64,000 bases of DNA, taken from assembly GCF_947496995.1 (NCBI RefSeq), contig NZ_CANMFD010000003.1:62001-126000 (forward strand). The letters run 5' to 3'. Positions 1 through 8,640 of this stretch are shown piece after piece. Each line of letters opens with the position of its first letter. Positions within the stretch are counted from its first letter, which is position 1. Made by a program: the position numbers and the translations under genes. This DNA comes from an uncultured Roseibium sp. (GTDB lineage Bacteria > Pseudomonadota > Alphaproteobacteria > Rhizobiales > Stappiaceae). The notes beneath the pieces are model-generated. The model ran no database searches, was not told the origin of the DNA, and saw only the letters and a list, made by a program, of their open reading frames with translations.

Positions 1-330
1 TACGCACTGAAGCTGACCTACCTGCGCAATTTCAAGGGCAAGGCAATCGCCGACCGCTCGGCGGAAGAAATCCGCAAGCAGGGCGGCACCCCGCCGGACA
101 AACTGTCGTCCTGGACCCGTCAGATGACGGCGATTTTCCCGGACGTTTCTGCAGGACAATCGATCACCGGCGTCCGCACCTCGCAGGGCAGCACCGACTT
201 TTATCAGGGCAAGAGGAAGCTCGGGACGATTGCCGATCCTGACTTCACCCGCAGTTTCTTTGATATCTGGCTGGGTGGACAGACCCGCAACCCGCAACTG
301 CGCGCGAAGCTGGTCGGGTCCGGTTCTTGA
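1..330 (+). CDS. Chalcone isomerase-like protein, C-terminal part
   Basis: The reading frame is open from the first base, so the gene begins outside the window. The visible 109 residues resemble the bacterial chalcone-isomerase-like (Chalcone_3) fold: an ALKLTYLRNFKG strand near the left edge, then GQSITGVRTSQGSTDFY and a final helix FFDIWLGGQTRNPQLR. Bacterial members are usually exported and are not thought to make flavonoids; their role is unclear. The stop codon overlaps the TTG start of the next gene (TTGA), so the two are probably co-translated. Family members often sit beside cyclopropane-synthase-like genes and DUF3833 genes in envelope or photo-oxidative stress clusters; that link is from general knowledge and cannot be seen here. 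Confidence 0.75.
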   Translation, partial: YALKLTYLRNFKGKAIADRSAEEIRKQGGTPPDKLSSWTRQMTAIFPDVSAGQSITGVRTSQGSTDFYQGKRKLGTIADPDFTRSFFDIWLGGQTRNPQLRAKLVGSGS

Positions 331-1676
331 AGCAGCAGGCGGATCGTCACACGACTGCGGAAGGATTACCCCTCGACACTGCCGGTTCGGACGACCGGCC
401 TGATGACACGACGGTGCCCGAGCTGACGCTCGGATCACTGTCAGGCTATGGCGTGATGGCCTTTCCCCTCGCCTTCGCCGGATTGCCGATCTACCTGCAT
501 GCGCCCGATTTCTACGCGCTCACACTACAGCTGCCTTTGACGGCGCTGGGAACCGCCCTGTTGGCGCTGCGGTTGTTCGATGCCATTCAGGACCCGCTTA
601 TCGGCAGCCTGAGCGACCGCTTTCATCGCTGGAGACATCTCACTCTGCTGCTTGGCGCCTTCCTGCTCGGCACCGGCTTCTGGATGCTGTTTCATCCGGT
701 GGAACAATCGCCCATGCTCTGGTTCACGCTGTCAGTCCTGATCTGCACGACGGGATATTCCATCGTCGCGATCAATTTCCAGACGCTTGGAGGTCTTTGG
801 CGGGCAAGCAGCGCAAGCCGCACCAGGATCACGGCGAGCCGAGAGGCGTACGGATTGATCGGCCTGCTGGTCGCCTCTGTCATCCCGCCGGTGTTGACCG
901 GTTTCTTCGGCACCAGGGCTGCCTTTCACTGGCTCGCGCTCGGATACCTGCCGCTTCTGGCCATCGCCTGTTGGCTGTTGTTCCGCTGGATGCGCACCGC
1001 TCCGCTCATTGTTCCAAGCTCTTCGCGGATATCGGCCGGATGGGTCCGGCTGATGACCGACCGCTGGCGCGCAACCTTCTTCTCGCTGGTACTTCTGAAC
1101 ACCTTCGCAAGTGCCATTCCGGCGGTTCTGGTACTGTTTTTCGTTCGCGACAGGCTGGGTGCCGAAAGTTATACCGGTTTGTTCCTGCTGATCTATTTTC
1201 TTTCAGGCGCGGCTTCGCTTCCTCTCTGGACGAGGGTTGCGGGCAAGTACGGCAAACTGCGGGCCTGGCAGATGGCGCTGGCCACCGCAGTCGTCACCTT
1301 CTGCTGGGCCGGACTGCTGGCAGGTGGGGATGTCATCGCCTACGCGCTCGTCTGTGCCCTGTCCGGCTTCGCCCTCGGAGCGGATCTGGCTCTGCCGCCT
1401 GCCATCCTGGCGGACCATATCGAAGCCGATGACCGGGAATGGGAAGCCTCGCGCCTGTTTTCCGTCATGGCCTTTGTCTCCAAGCTGTCGCTGGCGGCAG
1501 CCACAGGTCTCACTCTACCTCTCCTGGGCTTTTTCGGTTACCATCCGGGAGGTCCCATGACCTCCGACCTCGGCCTTCTGTTGAGCCTGACCTATGCCGG
1601 TTTGCCATGCGTTTTGAAACTCATCGCTCTTGCAGGATTGCTTCTGTTCCACAAGGATCTGGCAAGGAACAGATAG
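327..1676 (+). CDS. MFS transporter, GPH-like (MFS_2)
   Basis: An integral membrane protein of about 449 residues with roughly twelve hydrophobic segments. The motif RLFDAIQDPLIGSLSDR in the first cytoplasmic loop is typical of the glycoside-pentoside-hexuronide:cation symporter branch, and a second loop has LADHIEADDREWEASR. The substrate cannot be told. The TTG start overlaps the upstream stop (TTGA), which favours translational coupling with the chalcone-isomerase-like gene. A GTG at 414 is a possible later start but has no ribosome-binding site. It is probably the last or second-last gene of an operon that enters from the left edge. Confidence 0.8.
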   Translation: MKQQADRHTTAEGLPLDTAGSDDRPDDTTVPELTLGSLSGYGVMAFPLAFAGLPIYLHAPDFYALTLQLPLTALGTALLALRLFDAIQDPLIGSLSDRFHRWRHLTLLLGAFLLGTGFWMLFHPVEQSPMLWFTLSVLICTTGYSIVAINFQTLGGLWRASSASRTRITASREAYGLIGLLVASVIPPVLTGFFGTRAAFHWLALGYLPLLAIACWLLFRWMRTAPLIVPSSSRISAGWVRLMTDRWRATFFSLVLLNTFASAIPAVLVLFFVRDRLGAESYTGLFLLIYFLSGAASLPLWTRVAGKYGKLRAWQMALATAVVTFCWAGLLAGGDVIAYALVCALSGFALGADLALPPAILADHIEADDREWEASRLFSVMAFVSKLSLAAATGLTLPLLGFFGYHPGGPMTSDLGLLLSLTYAGLPCVLKLIALAGLLLFHKDLARNR

Positions 1677-1722
1677 GCGAGATGATCTCCCTGCCCCGAA
1701 ACGACAGGATGCACCGCCCGCA

Positions 1723-2073
1723 ATGACGGTAAGACCTCCCCGCACGTTCAGAAAAGAGGATGACCGGGACCCGCTTTCCGCGGCGCTGGAACAGGAGATA
1801 TTGAACGAGAAAGCATCGACGCTTTCCCGGTTGACGGTAAAACTTGAAAAAGCCCTTTCGGACCTGAAAACCGCCGAGAGCACGGCCGACCTGCCTCAAG
1901 AGGACCGCGAACGCCTTGTGGCAGTGGCCGGCGAGGCCCTTTGGCACGTTGTCACCCAGCGGGAACTCTGCGGACTGCGCCAGCACAAGGCCTTCAACGA
2001 TTTCCTCGCAGTGCCCAGGGAGGTCCGTTTGCGGATGGGTCCGGCCCGGCTTTCCGGAAAGATTTCGCAATAA
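1723..2073 (+). CDS. Small conserved protein, DUF6665-like
   Basis: A 116-residue soluble helical protein read from ATG 1723, 46 bases after the MFS stop. The frame stays open further upstream but that part overlaps the MFS gene and looks non-coding. The body is charged and helical (EQEILNEKASTLSRL, then a coiled stretch) and ends with VTQRELCGLRQHKAF and VPREVRLRMG. This helical core followed by QRELCGLR is what I recall of small alphaproteobacterial DUF6665 proteins. There is no signal peptide or membrane segment. Function is unknown. Confidence 0.65.
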   Translation: MTVRPPRTFRKEDDRDPLSAALEQEILNEKASTLSRLTVKLEKALSDLKTAESTADLPQEDRERLVAVAGEALWHVVTQRELCGLRQHKAFNDFLAVPREVRLRMGPARLSGKISQ

Positions 2074-2297
2074 TCTCGAGAAAGAAAACCTCTGTGACAG
2101 CGATCACTTCTTTGTTGATGGTGAGCGCTTAAGGGAAGGAAGCTGTTGCATCTGCGATGCCGTAGTGTTTCTTTCTGGGGGCTTTTTGCAGGATGAGTTA
2201 TTTACTGTCGCATTTTGCGAGCTATGTAAAACCGCTACGGTCGGATGGCGCAGCCACCGCTTGCGCGCGCATATTTAACAACAATACCAGGCGCAGA

Positions 2298-3308
2298 ATG
2301 ATCACTATGTGCAGGAAGACAGGTTCGTTCAGACTCGGTTCCCTACTTGGCGCGGGATGCCTGGCAGCCGCTCTGCTCCTGAACCCTGCCGTTCCGCTCT
2401 TCCCGGCCAGCCAGCCGGCAATGGCCCAGTCTGTGCGCACGGTCCCGGAGGGCAACCGCTACAGGTCCCAGCCGAACATACCCTACGCCTCGGCCCGCCG
2501 GACATCCGCCTCCAAGTCCTCCTATGATGCCAAGTTCGAGAAAGTGCTTGGTGTTCTGAAACGCGACCGCGGGCTGATTTCGTCCATCAAGCGGGTGGCC
2601 TCACGCTACGGCATCGATCCGATCCACATCATCGGCGCCATCGTCGGCGAGCACACCTATAATTACGACACCCTCGACAGCGCGCAGTCCTATTACGTCA
2701 AGGCGCTGGCCTATGCCGGTGTGCGCATAAGCTTCGAAATCAACGGCGAACATGTCGAGACCTTCGTCGAGCGCCCGCAGTTCGACCGCTGCCGCAAGGC
2801 GCACATTCAGGAAAGCAGCGACCGCCGCTGGTCCTGCTACGAGAATGTCTGGAACGGCAAGTTTCGCGGCAGATCCGTGGATGGCGTGCGCTATCCGAAG
2901 AAGAATTTCAACGAGGCCTTCTTCCAGCCGCTATTTGCCGGCCAGAGCTTCGGGCTGGGCCAGCTCAGCCCGCTGACCGTTCTGAAAATGACCGACCGCG
3001 TGGCGCGGCAAAGCAATTTCCGCAAGCTTGAGGCCACCAATGCGGAAAGCGTTTACAAGGCCACCATGGATCCGAATATTTCGCTCCACTATATGGCCGC
3101 TATCATTCAGGACGCCATTGCCGCCTACAAATCCGTCGGCAAGGTCGATATATCCAACAACCCGGGCCTGACCGCGACCCTCTACAATCTCGGCGACCCG
3201 TGGAGCCGGGCCGCCAAATTCCGCCGCACCGGCCAGGCATGGCCGCGCGAGAATTACTACGGCTGGCTGGTCAACGACCGCATCGACGACCTCAGAGCAC
3301 TTCTCTGA
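2298..3308 (+). CDS. DUF1402 family exported protein
   Basis: A protein of about 336 residues. I start it at ATG 2298 (MITMCRKTG) because that puts a normal signal peptide (LGAGCLAAALLLNP... ending QPAMAQS) at the N-terminus; the frame is open back to 2193 but that extension is unlike a leader. The mature part has a goose-type lysozyme/transglycosylase look (IIGAIVGEHTYNYDT near residue 115, then a GQSFGLGQLSPLTVLKM stretch). Members are rhizobial periplasmic proteins of unproven function, and a murein-binding or lytic role is a reasonable guess. It is monocistronic, with 224 bases of upstream spacer. Confidence 0.8.
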   Translation: MITMCRKTGSFRLGSLLGAGCLAAALLLNPAVPLFPASQPAMAQSVRTVPEGNRYRSQPNIPYASARRTSASKSSYDAKFEKVLGVLKRDRGLISSIKRVASRYGIDPIHIIGAIVGEHTYNYDTLDSAQSYYVKALAYAGVRISFEINGEHVETFVERPQFDRCRKAHIQESSDRRWSCYENVWNGKFRGRSVDGVRYPKKNFNEAFFQPLFAGQSFGLGQLSPLTVLKMTDRVARQSNFRKLEATNAESVYKATMDPNISLHYMAAIIQDAIAAYKSVGKVDISNNPGLTATLYNLGDPWSRAAKFRRTGQAWPRENYYGWLVNDRIDDLRALL

Positions 3309-3336
3309 CACCGATCAACTTCACCGCGTTAGACCA

Positions 3337-4035
3337 TCAGGTCAGGAACGGGTTGTTTTCTCGCTCGTGACCGATGGTCGAGGCTTGTCCGTGACCGGGG
3401 ATGAAGGAAACGTCGTCTCCGAGCGGAAGCAGTTTTTCCCGGATTGACCTGATCAACGTCGCGTGGTCGCCCCCCGGCAGGTCCGTCCGGCCGATCGAGC
3501 CGGCAAAAAGAACGTCCCCGGAAATCGCGAACCGCAGGTCCTTGTCGTAGAATACGAGATGCCCCGGAGAGTGGCCGGGACAGTGCAGAACGTCGAACAT
3601 CCGGCCGGCAATCTCGACCTGATCGCCTTCGTCCATCCAGCGGTCCGGAGTGACCGGCCTGACCCCGTCGACACCGAATTGCGCCGCCTGATCGGCCACC
3701 CTGTCGATCATCGCCCGGTCGGCCTCATGCGGTCCTTCCACGGGAACTTCGAGGGCTTCGGCCAGGTCGGCAGCCCCGCCGACATGGTCTATATGTCCAT
3801 GAGTCAGAACGATTTTTTCAACCTTGACCCCCTGATTGTCGATGGCAGTGCGTATCCGCTCCACGTCACCGCCCGGATCGATCACCGTGCCGCGCATGGT
3901 AGCCGGGTCCCAGATCAGCGAACAGTTCTGCTGAAACTGTGTCACGACGATGACCATGACCTGGATCGGCGGCATGTCGCCTTCATTGCCGCCTTGCGCG
4001 TCTTCTCCGCCGGCATTTGAAGTTCCTTGAGTCAC
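3337..4035 (-). CDS. MBL-fold hydrolase, glyoxalase II-like
   Basis: A metallo-beta-lactamase-fold hydrolase with the complete di-zinc set: THGHIDHVGG, the HCPGHSPGH loop, SGDVLFAGSIGR and the final PGHGQASTIGHE. This is the short YcbL/GloB-like branch, which cleaves thioesters such as S-lactoylglutathione or related substrates; the exact substrate is not evident. I start at GTG 4035 because AAAGGAGG lies five bases upstream. This gives a 24-residue Gly/Asn-rich N-terminal tail before the usual MPPIQVM start of the fold at ATG 3975, which is the alternative. It is convergent with the DUF1402 gene. Confidence 0.85.
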   Translation of the reverse strand: MTQGTSNAGGEDAQGGNEGDMPPIQVMVIVVTQFQQNCSLIWDPATMRGTVIDPGGDVERIRTAIDNQGVKVEKIVLTHGHIDHVGGAADLAEALEVPVEGPHEADRAMIDRVADQAAQFGVDGVRPVTPDRWMDEGDQVEIAGRMFDVLHCPGHSPGHLVFYDKDLRFAISGDVLFAGSIGRTDLPGGDHATLIRSIREKLLPLGDDVSFIPGHGQASTIGHERENNPFLT

Positions 4036-4201
4036 TACCGCCTCCTTTGGCAGCGACGCCGGTCCGCCCCGATAGGAAATACGGGACAAAGACGACCGCC
4101 GTCGTGTTTCTGGTCACTAGCGGCTTCACCTTGCCGCGTGCATTTCGTACAAGATGTATGGGCCGCTGAAAAGATGGCAACCATAATCGGGTAACCGGCC
4201 A

Positions 4202-5299
4202 ATGACGCTGAGACTATTAACATTTCTGATATCTGCCGCGACGGTGCTCGGCTTCGCTTCCGGTGCTTCGGCGCAGCCTGGCCGGACACCGCCCAGCTTC
4301 GAAAGCTGGACCGTTGATTGCGGCAATACGGGAGTGTGTTTCGCGTCATCCTTTACCCGCACGCAGTCGGTGTGGGTGGACCTGCGCATCGTGCGGGACT
4401 GGCAGGCCGAAGCCCAGCCGCTGGTGCGCCTGACCACCAACACCGAATTGCCGCAGGAGGGAAGCCTGCGCTTTGACGTCGACGGGGTGGAGATCGAGGC
4501 ACTGCCGATCGAGCAGCTTCGGGAAATGCAGCCCACGGTGACCGCCCCGGCAGGCTTCCGGCCGCTCGGCGGCGAGGGTTTCTGGTATCCCACGGGTCCG
4601 GTGACCGCGACGTTGCTTCAGGCTATGCAGTCCGGCAAGGAACTGACAATCCATCTGCCGGCCGCAAAGGATGCAGATCCCGTGGCCGTTCCTGTTTCCC
4701 TGCAGGGCCTGAAAGCAGGCTTTCTGTGGCTGGACAATCAACAGGACCGCACCGGAACCGTTGCGGCCATTGTCTCGCCCGGTGCCGAGCCCGCCAAGGA
4801 CGCGCCCCATGCCATGCCGCTTGTCAGCGCGGATCAATTGCCGCCGGAAGTCGCCGCGGTCTGGTCCGCCAATCGCCTGTGCTCCGACATCGACCCGGCA
4901 ATCTTCGCAGGTCTGAATGCGGTACGCGTCCCCCTCGATGAAAACGGCTCGCTCTACATCATCCCCTGCGGCGCGCCGACGGCCTATAACAGTCCCTATG
5001 TCGCCGTCCTTTCCGGCAAGGATGGCGCCGCGCGGCAGATCCATGTTGCCCGCATGTCGGAGAAGGGGCCGGTGGCAACCGACCTGATCTACAATGCAAA
5101 GTGGTCCCCGGCCGATGAGCAGCTTGTCAGCTACTTCAAGGGCTCCGGTGTTGGCGAATGCGGCCTCTGGAACAGGTGGAGCTGGAACGGCACGGGACTG
5201 GTCCTGCTGGAAGAAGCCACCCGCAAAACATGCGACGGCACCGTCCCTGACTTGTCCATTTGGTCAAATACCTGGCCTCCGAAAAACGCCCCGAATTAG
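4202..5299 (+). CDS. DUF1176 exported protein
   Basis: A 365-residue protein with a clear signal peptide (LLTFLISAATVLGFASGASAQ). The mature part begins with FESWTVDCGNTGVCFASSF, the Cys-containing opening typical of DUF1176, and ends with a second domain carrying CGLWNRWSWNG and a late Cys (RKTCDG). Cysteines at both ends suggest disulphides in the periplasm. The family occurs widely in proteobacteria and its function is unknown. The gene stands alone, divergent from the MBL hydrolase, with about 160 bases of shared upstream DNA. Confidence 0.8.
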   Translation: MTLRLLTFLISAATVLGFASGASAQPGRTPPSFESWTVDCGNTGVCFASSFTRTQSVWVDLRIVRDWQAEAQPLVRLTTNTELPQEGSLRFDVDGVEIEALPIEQLREMQPTVTAPAGFRPLGGEGFWYPTGPVTATLLQAMQSGKELTIHLPAAKDADPVAVPVSLQGLKAGFLWLDNQQDRTGTVAAIVSPGAEPAKDAPHAMPLVSADQLPPEVAAVWSANRLCSDIDPAIFAGLNAVRVPLDENGSLYIIPCGAPTAYNSPYVAVLSGKDGAARQIHVARMSEKGPVATDLIYNAKWSPADEQLVSYFKGSGVGECGLWNRWSWNGTGLVLLEEATRKTCDGTVPDLSIWSNTWPPKNAPN

Positions 5300-5513
5300 C
5301 GCGCGGACCAAGGATTCTCTTGCGGTTTTATCCATCACGCCCTTATGATGAAAGTGCAGCGGCTGGATAGGGATGCGGCAGGAGTGTTTCAACCCGATCC
5401 CAGAATGTTGAGCAGGCGTACCGGGTACGTCTGGTTGAGGTGACTCGACTGTGAAGGCGGGTGAGATTGGTCGGTATGTGCCGAAAGGGCGCAGCAGGTA
5501 AGGTGATCTGGTA
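5300..5513 (+). other. Leader region of the cold-shock gene
   Basis: A 214-base gap before the cold-shock gene. A long untranslated leader is common for cold-shock genes. I see an AAGGTGA ribosome-binding site just before the ATG at 5514, but no convincing promoter or cold-box sequence. Confidence 0.4.
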
Positions 5514-6365
5514 ATGCACGATGGCGATTCGGACCGGCGGACGCGTGGTCGGCGCGGCGGCAAACGTGAGTTTGGTGGTCCGCAAGACTTCGGCAGTGAC
5601 TTCGGCGGAAGCGATTTCGGTGGTGGTGACTTTGGCGGCGGCCGGGACGGCGGCTACCGCGGTGGACGAGACAATGACTACGGTGGCGGCCACGGCCGCG
5701 ACGACAGAAGCAGCGGTTATGGCGGCGGCCGCGATGGTGGCTACGGCGGTGGTGGCCGTGGCGGCTATGGCGGCGGTGGCAATCGCGAAGGTGGTGGCTA
5801 TGCCGGTAGCGGCGGTGGTTACGGCGGCGCTAATCGCGAAGGCGGTTACGGTGGCGCCAACCGCGGAGGCTATGGCGGCGGCAATCGCGAAGGTGGCGGC
5901 GGCTACGGTGGCGGTGGTGGCTATGGCGGTGGCAACCGTGAAGGCGGTGGCTATGGCGGTGGCGGCGGTTACGGCGGCGGCAATCGCGAAGGCGGTGGAT
6001 ATGCCGGCAGCCGTGGCGGCTACGGCAACCGCGAGGGCGGAGAAGGCGGCGGCGGCTTTGGTCAGCCACGTCCGAACCGGGACATGCCCCCTGCAGAACG
6101 CGGCCCGCGTCAGCCCGGCACGGTAAAGTTCTTCAAGACAGACAAGGGCTTCGGCTTCATCACACCGGATGAAGGCGACGCGGATGTGTTCGTGCACATC
6201 TCCGCCGTCGAACGCTCTGGCTTTACCTCCCTCGACAGCGGTCAGCGGGTTTCTTTCGAAACCGAGCCGGATCGCCGTGGCAAGGGTCCGAAGGCTGTCG
6301 ACCTGCAGGCGCTCGATGAAGACGGCCCCCCTGCCGGGCAAGACAGCCGGCCGGCCGAAGACTAA
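5514..6365 (+). CDS. Cold-shock-domain protein with long Gly-rich N-terminus
   Basis: A 283-residue protein. Residues 202-266 are a complete cold-shock domain with RNP1 (KGFGFI, 211-216) and RNP2 (VFVHI, 225-229), so it should bind single-stranded RNA or DNA. Residues 20-183 are low complexity: first FGG/DFGG units, then RDGGY, then about six copies of NREGG set in YGGG spacers, rich in Gly, Tyr, Arg and Asn. This order (disordered tail first, CSD last) and the tail length are unusual for bacterial Csp proteins, which are about 70 residues. The composition resembles RGG/FG tails of eukaryotic glycine-rich RNA-binding proteins. It is followed by a strong terminator. Confidence 0.9.
   Translation: MHDGDSDRRTRGRRGGKREFGGPQDFGSDFGGSDFGGGDFGGGRDGGYRGGRDNDYGGGHGRDDRSSGYGGGRDGGYGGGGRGGYGGGGNREGGGYAGSGGGYGGANREGGYGGANRGGYGGGNREGGGGYGGGGGYGGGNREGGGYGGGGGYGGGNREGGGYAGSRGGYGNREGGEGGGGFGQPRPNRDMPPAERGPRQPGTVKFFKTDKGFGFITPDEGDADVFVHISAVERSGFTSLDSGQRVSFETEPDRRGKGPKAVDLQALDEDGPPAGQDSRPAED
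5573..6060 (+). repeat. Coding low-complexity repeat in the cold-shock gene
   Basis: In-frame GGC/GGT-rich repeats that encode the Gly-Tyr tail. The recurring unit is roughly AATCGCGAAGGCGGT (Asn-Arg-Glu-Gly-Gly) with glycine/tyrosine spacers. Synonymous codons vary between copies, so the array is not a fresh perfect tandem. It may change length by slippage or recombination between strains. Confidence 0.7.
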
Positions 6366-6391
6366 AATTCCTCACCCTTTGAGGTGAGCTG

Positions 6392-6418
6392 TTTGGGCGT
6401 GGCTCAACCACGCCCAAA
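6392..6418 (+). terminator. Terminator after the cold-shock gene
   Basis: A perfect 11-bp stem (TTTGGGCGTGG / CCACGCCCAAA) with a CTCAA loop, preceded by a second small hairpin at 6371-6388 (CTCACC / GGTGAG). The T-run after it is weak (TTCATTT). Confidence 0.7.
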
Positions 6419-6698
6419 TTCATTTATGGCCGATAAGACTATCTGCCCCGCCGATCCGCACCAGCTCCGGGGACGTCAGGCTCCAGCCAAGTACAGCCTG
6501 GAAACACCCGCGCGCCTGTCTTTTACCTCGTGGCATGCCTGCGCCTCGCGTATATCCTTCCCGCGCTTCAATCTCGGCGGAAAAACTTCTATAACGCAGC
6601 CCGGACTGCGGACGCCGTGACGTGCGACGCTATCGAATGACTCAAATGCCCCGCTTTCATATCTTTCTCCATGCTATCGGGCTGATCCAGGTGGTTTC
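6419..6698. other. Intergenic gap
   Basis: About 280 bases between the cold-shock terminator and the GNAT gene. Short open frames here have no ribosome-binding sites and I regard them as non-coding. No repeat or promoter stands out. Confidence 0.4.
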
Positions 6699-7226
6699 AT
6701 GACATCCAGGCCGTCTTCCTCCGTAATCGTTCGGCCTTTCCGGCCTGGCGATCTGAGCAAACTTCTGCCCTTGAACAACGCATCGGTTCCGGCCGTCAAC
6801 GAACTGACAGCCGAGGATCTGCTCGACCTGGTCAATTCCGCGATTGTCTGCCTGGTGGCAGACATTGACGATACGCCCGCAGGGTTCCTGCTGTGCATCG
6901 GGGACGGCACCAACTACGACAGCCGGAACTATCGCTGGCTGAGCGAACGTCTTTCCAATTTTGCCTATACCGACCGAATTGCCGTGGACGCGGAGCAGCG
7001 GGGCAGGAAAATCGGTGAGACGCTTTACGACAGTCTCTTCCGGCACCTTGCCGGCTCCGGACGCAGCTTCGTCTGTGAAGTCAACGAGCGGCCACCCAAT
7101 CCCGGGTCGCTCAGATTTCACAAGCGGCTGGGATTTGAAGAGATCGGCAGAGCCGATCACGGAGAAAAGGCTGTCGTCTACCTCAAACGGCCGCCACAGC
7201 CCGCCGATCCGGAGCAGCAGGCATGA
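6699..7226 (+). CDS. GNAT family N-acetyltransferase
   Basis: A 175-residue acetyl-CoA-dependent N-acetyltransferase. The acetyl-CoA loop is seen as IAVDAEQRGRKIGETLYDSL (the R/Q-x-x-G-x-G/A region), followed by the usual C-terminal strand EVNERPPNPGSLRFHKRLGF with its Asn and Phe-His-x-x-x-Gly-Phe motif. The acceptor substrate is unknown. Its last four bases overlap the start of rlmJ (ATGA), so the two form an operon and are probably translationally coupled; an acetyltransferase of ribosomal or small-molecule targets would fit but is not shown. Confidence 0.85.
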   Translation: MTSRPSSSVIVRPFRPGDLSKLLPLNNASVPAVNELTAEDLLDLVNSAIVCLVADIDDTPAGFLLCIGDGTNYDSRNYRWLSERLSNFAYTDRIAVDAEQRGRKIGETLYDSLFRHLAGSGRSFVCEVNERPPNPGSLRFHKRLGFEEIGRADHGEKAVVYLKRPPQPADPEQQA

Positions 7227-8071
7227 ACTACCGGCACGCCTATCATGCGGGAAATATCGGCGATGTGCTGAAACACGCCGTGCTGTCGCGGCTCATTGTC
7301 TATTTCAAGCGCAAGGACAAGGCCTTCCGCGTATTCGACACCCATGCCGGTATCGGCCGCTATGACCTCACCTCGGTGGAAACGCAGAAGACGGGAGAAT
7401 GGCAACAGGGGATCGGCAGGATACTGGCCGCCGACATCCCCGCTCCGGTTGGCGAACTTCTGGCTCCCTGGCTTGACGTCGTCCATGAACTCAATCCGGA
7501 CGGCGGGCTCAAGCTCTATCCGGGCTCGCCTTTGCTCGCGCGCAGCCTGATGCGCTCCAAGGACCGGCTCACGCTGACGGAACTGCATCCGGTGGACTTC
7601 AAGACCCTCTCGGATCTTTTCACCGGCGATCACCAGGTCAAGTCCATCCACCTGGACGGCTGGCTCGCGCTGGGCGGTTTTCTGCCCCCCAAGGAAAAGC
7701 GCGGGCTCGTGCTGATCGATCCCGCGTTCGAGGAGACCGATGAATTCGAGCGGATGACCGAAGCGGTTGTCAACGGCTGGAAGAAATGGCCCGGGGGCAC
7801 CTACGCCATCTGGTATCCGTTGAAAGACGTCAGGGCGGTTCGGCGGATGCACGAGACATTCAGGGAAGCCGGCCTGCGCGATGTGCTGACACTGGAGCTC
7901 AATACCGGCAAAAGCGGTCCCGACACGCGAATGCTGGGCTCCGGCATGACCCTCGTCAACGCGCCGTTTACACTGGACCGCGAAATGCGCGTAATCCTGC
8001 CATGGCTCTGCGACGTCCTGCATCTGGGTCCGGGAGCCGGATGGAATGTCACCCAGCTGATCGGCGAATAA
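7223..8071 (+). CDS. rlmJ: 23S rRNA (adenine(2030)-N6)-methyltransferase RlmJ
   Basis: RlmJ methylates A2030 of 23S rRNA using S-adenosylmethionine. The 282-residue protein opens with the family signature MNYRHAYHAGNIGDVLKH and the SAM loop FDTHAGIGRYDL, and matches the usual length of about 280. Motif IV, normally DPPY, reads DPAF here (VLIDPAFEE near residue 175), which keeps the catalytic Asp but changes the next two residues. It overlaps the GNAT gene by four bases. Confidence 0.93.
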   Translation: MNYRHAYHAGNIGDVLKHAVLSRLIVYFKRKDKAFRVFDTHAGIGRYDLTSVETQKTGEWQQGIGRILAADIPAPVGELLAPWLDVVHELNPDGGLKLYPGSPLLARSLMRSKDRLTLTELHPVDFKTLSDLFTGDHQVKSIHLDGWLALGGFLPPKEKRGLVLIDPAFEETDEFERMTEAVVNGWKKWPGGTYAIWYPLKDVRAVRRMHETFREAGLRDVLTLELNTGKSGPDTRMLGSGMTLVNAPFTLDREMRVILPWLCDVLHLGPGAGWNVTQLIGE

Positions 8072-8169
8072 CTGCCCGGGACCGGTCACTTTTGCATGGA
8101 TCAAAGCTTGACCTCGGGCCTGCCCTCCCCCATCGTCGTTCTCTCAGTTTGCATACTGGAGTTCTTGCC

Positions 8170-8622
8170 GTGCACATTGCCCGTTTCACCCGCTTTTTCC
8201 TGCCCCTCCTGACCGTCCTCACCGTCTGCGCGAGCCTTGCAGTGCCGGCAATGGCGGATGAAAACCGTGTCCATTTCTCTTTCAGCGGTGAGAACCGTCT
8301 GCCAGCCTGCACCGCGGCCTCCGTCCAGAGTGCCGTTGCAGGTTCTGTCGCCAGCGCCAGAAGGGACTATTACGATGGCCGCACCATCATGGGCATCGAT
8401 GACATTCGCGAAACCGGCTACCAGACAGACATCAGTCCGATCGCGCGCCGGTACTGCCATGGCAAGGCCAGCCTCTCCGACGGCAGCATTCAGTCCGTCC
8501 ACTACTTCGTTGAGGAACACGGCGGTTTTCTCGGCCTGGGCTGGAACGTGGAGGCCTGCATGGCCCCTCTCGACAAATGGCACGTTTACGGCGCCCATTG
8601 CAGCACGACACGCCCGCGCTGA
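8170..8622 (+). CDS. Small secreted four-cysteine protein
   Basis: A 150-residue protein read from GTG 8170, which has GGAG eight bases upstream. A signal peptide (FFLPLLTVLTVCASLAVPAMA) is followed by a mature part with four cysteines (LPACT, RRYCHG, VEACMA, GAHCST), enough for two disulphides. The segment ARRYCHGKASLSDG followed by YFVEEHGGFLGLGWNVEAC is typical of small exported rhizobial proteins without a known function. It ends 18 bases before an RNase T2 gene and is probably cotranscribed with it. Confidence 0.75.
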   Translation: MHIARFTRFFLPLLTVLTVCASLAVPAMADENRVHFSFSGENRLPACTAASVQSAVAGSVASARRDYYDGRTIMGIDDIRETGYQTDISPIARRYCHGKASLSDGSIQSVHYFVEEHGGFLGLGWNVEACMAPLDKWHVYGAHCSTTRPR

Positions 8623-8640
8623 GCGAAAAGGTCTTTTCCG

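Noticed and set aside
5343-6341. An Ala/Thr-rich open frame on the minus strand
   Set aside because: It is the antisense of the Gly-rich cold-shock gene; its repeats are only the complement of the glycine codons.
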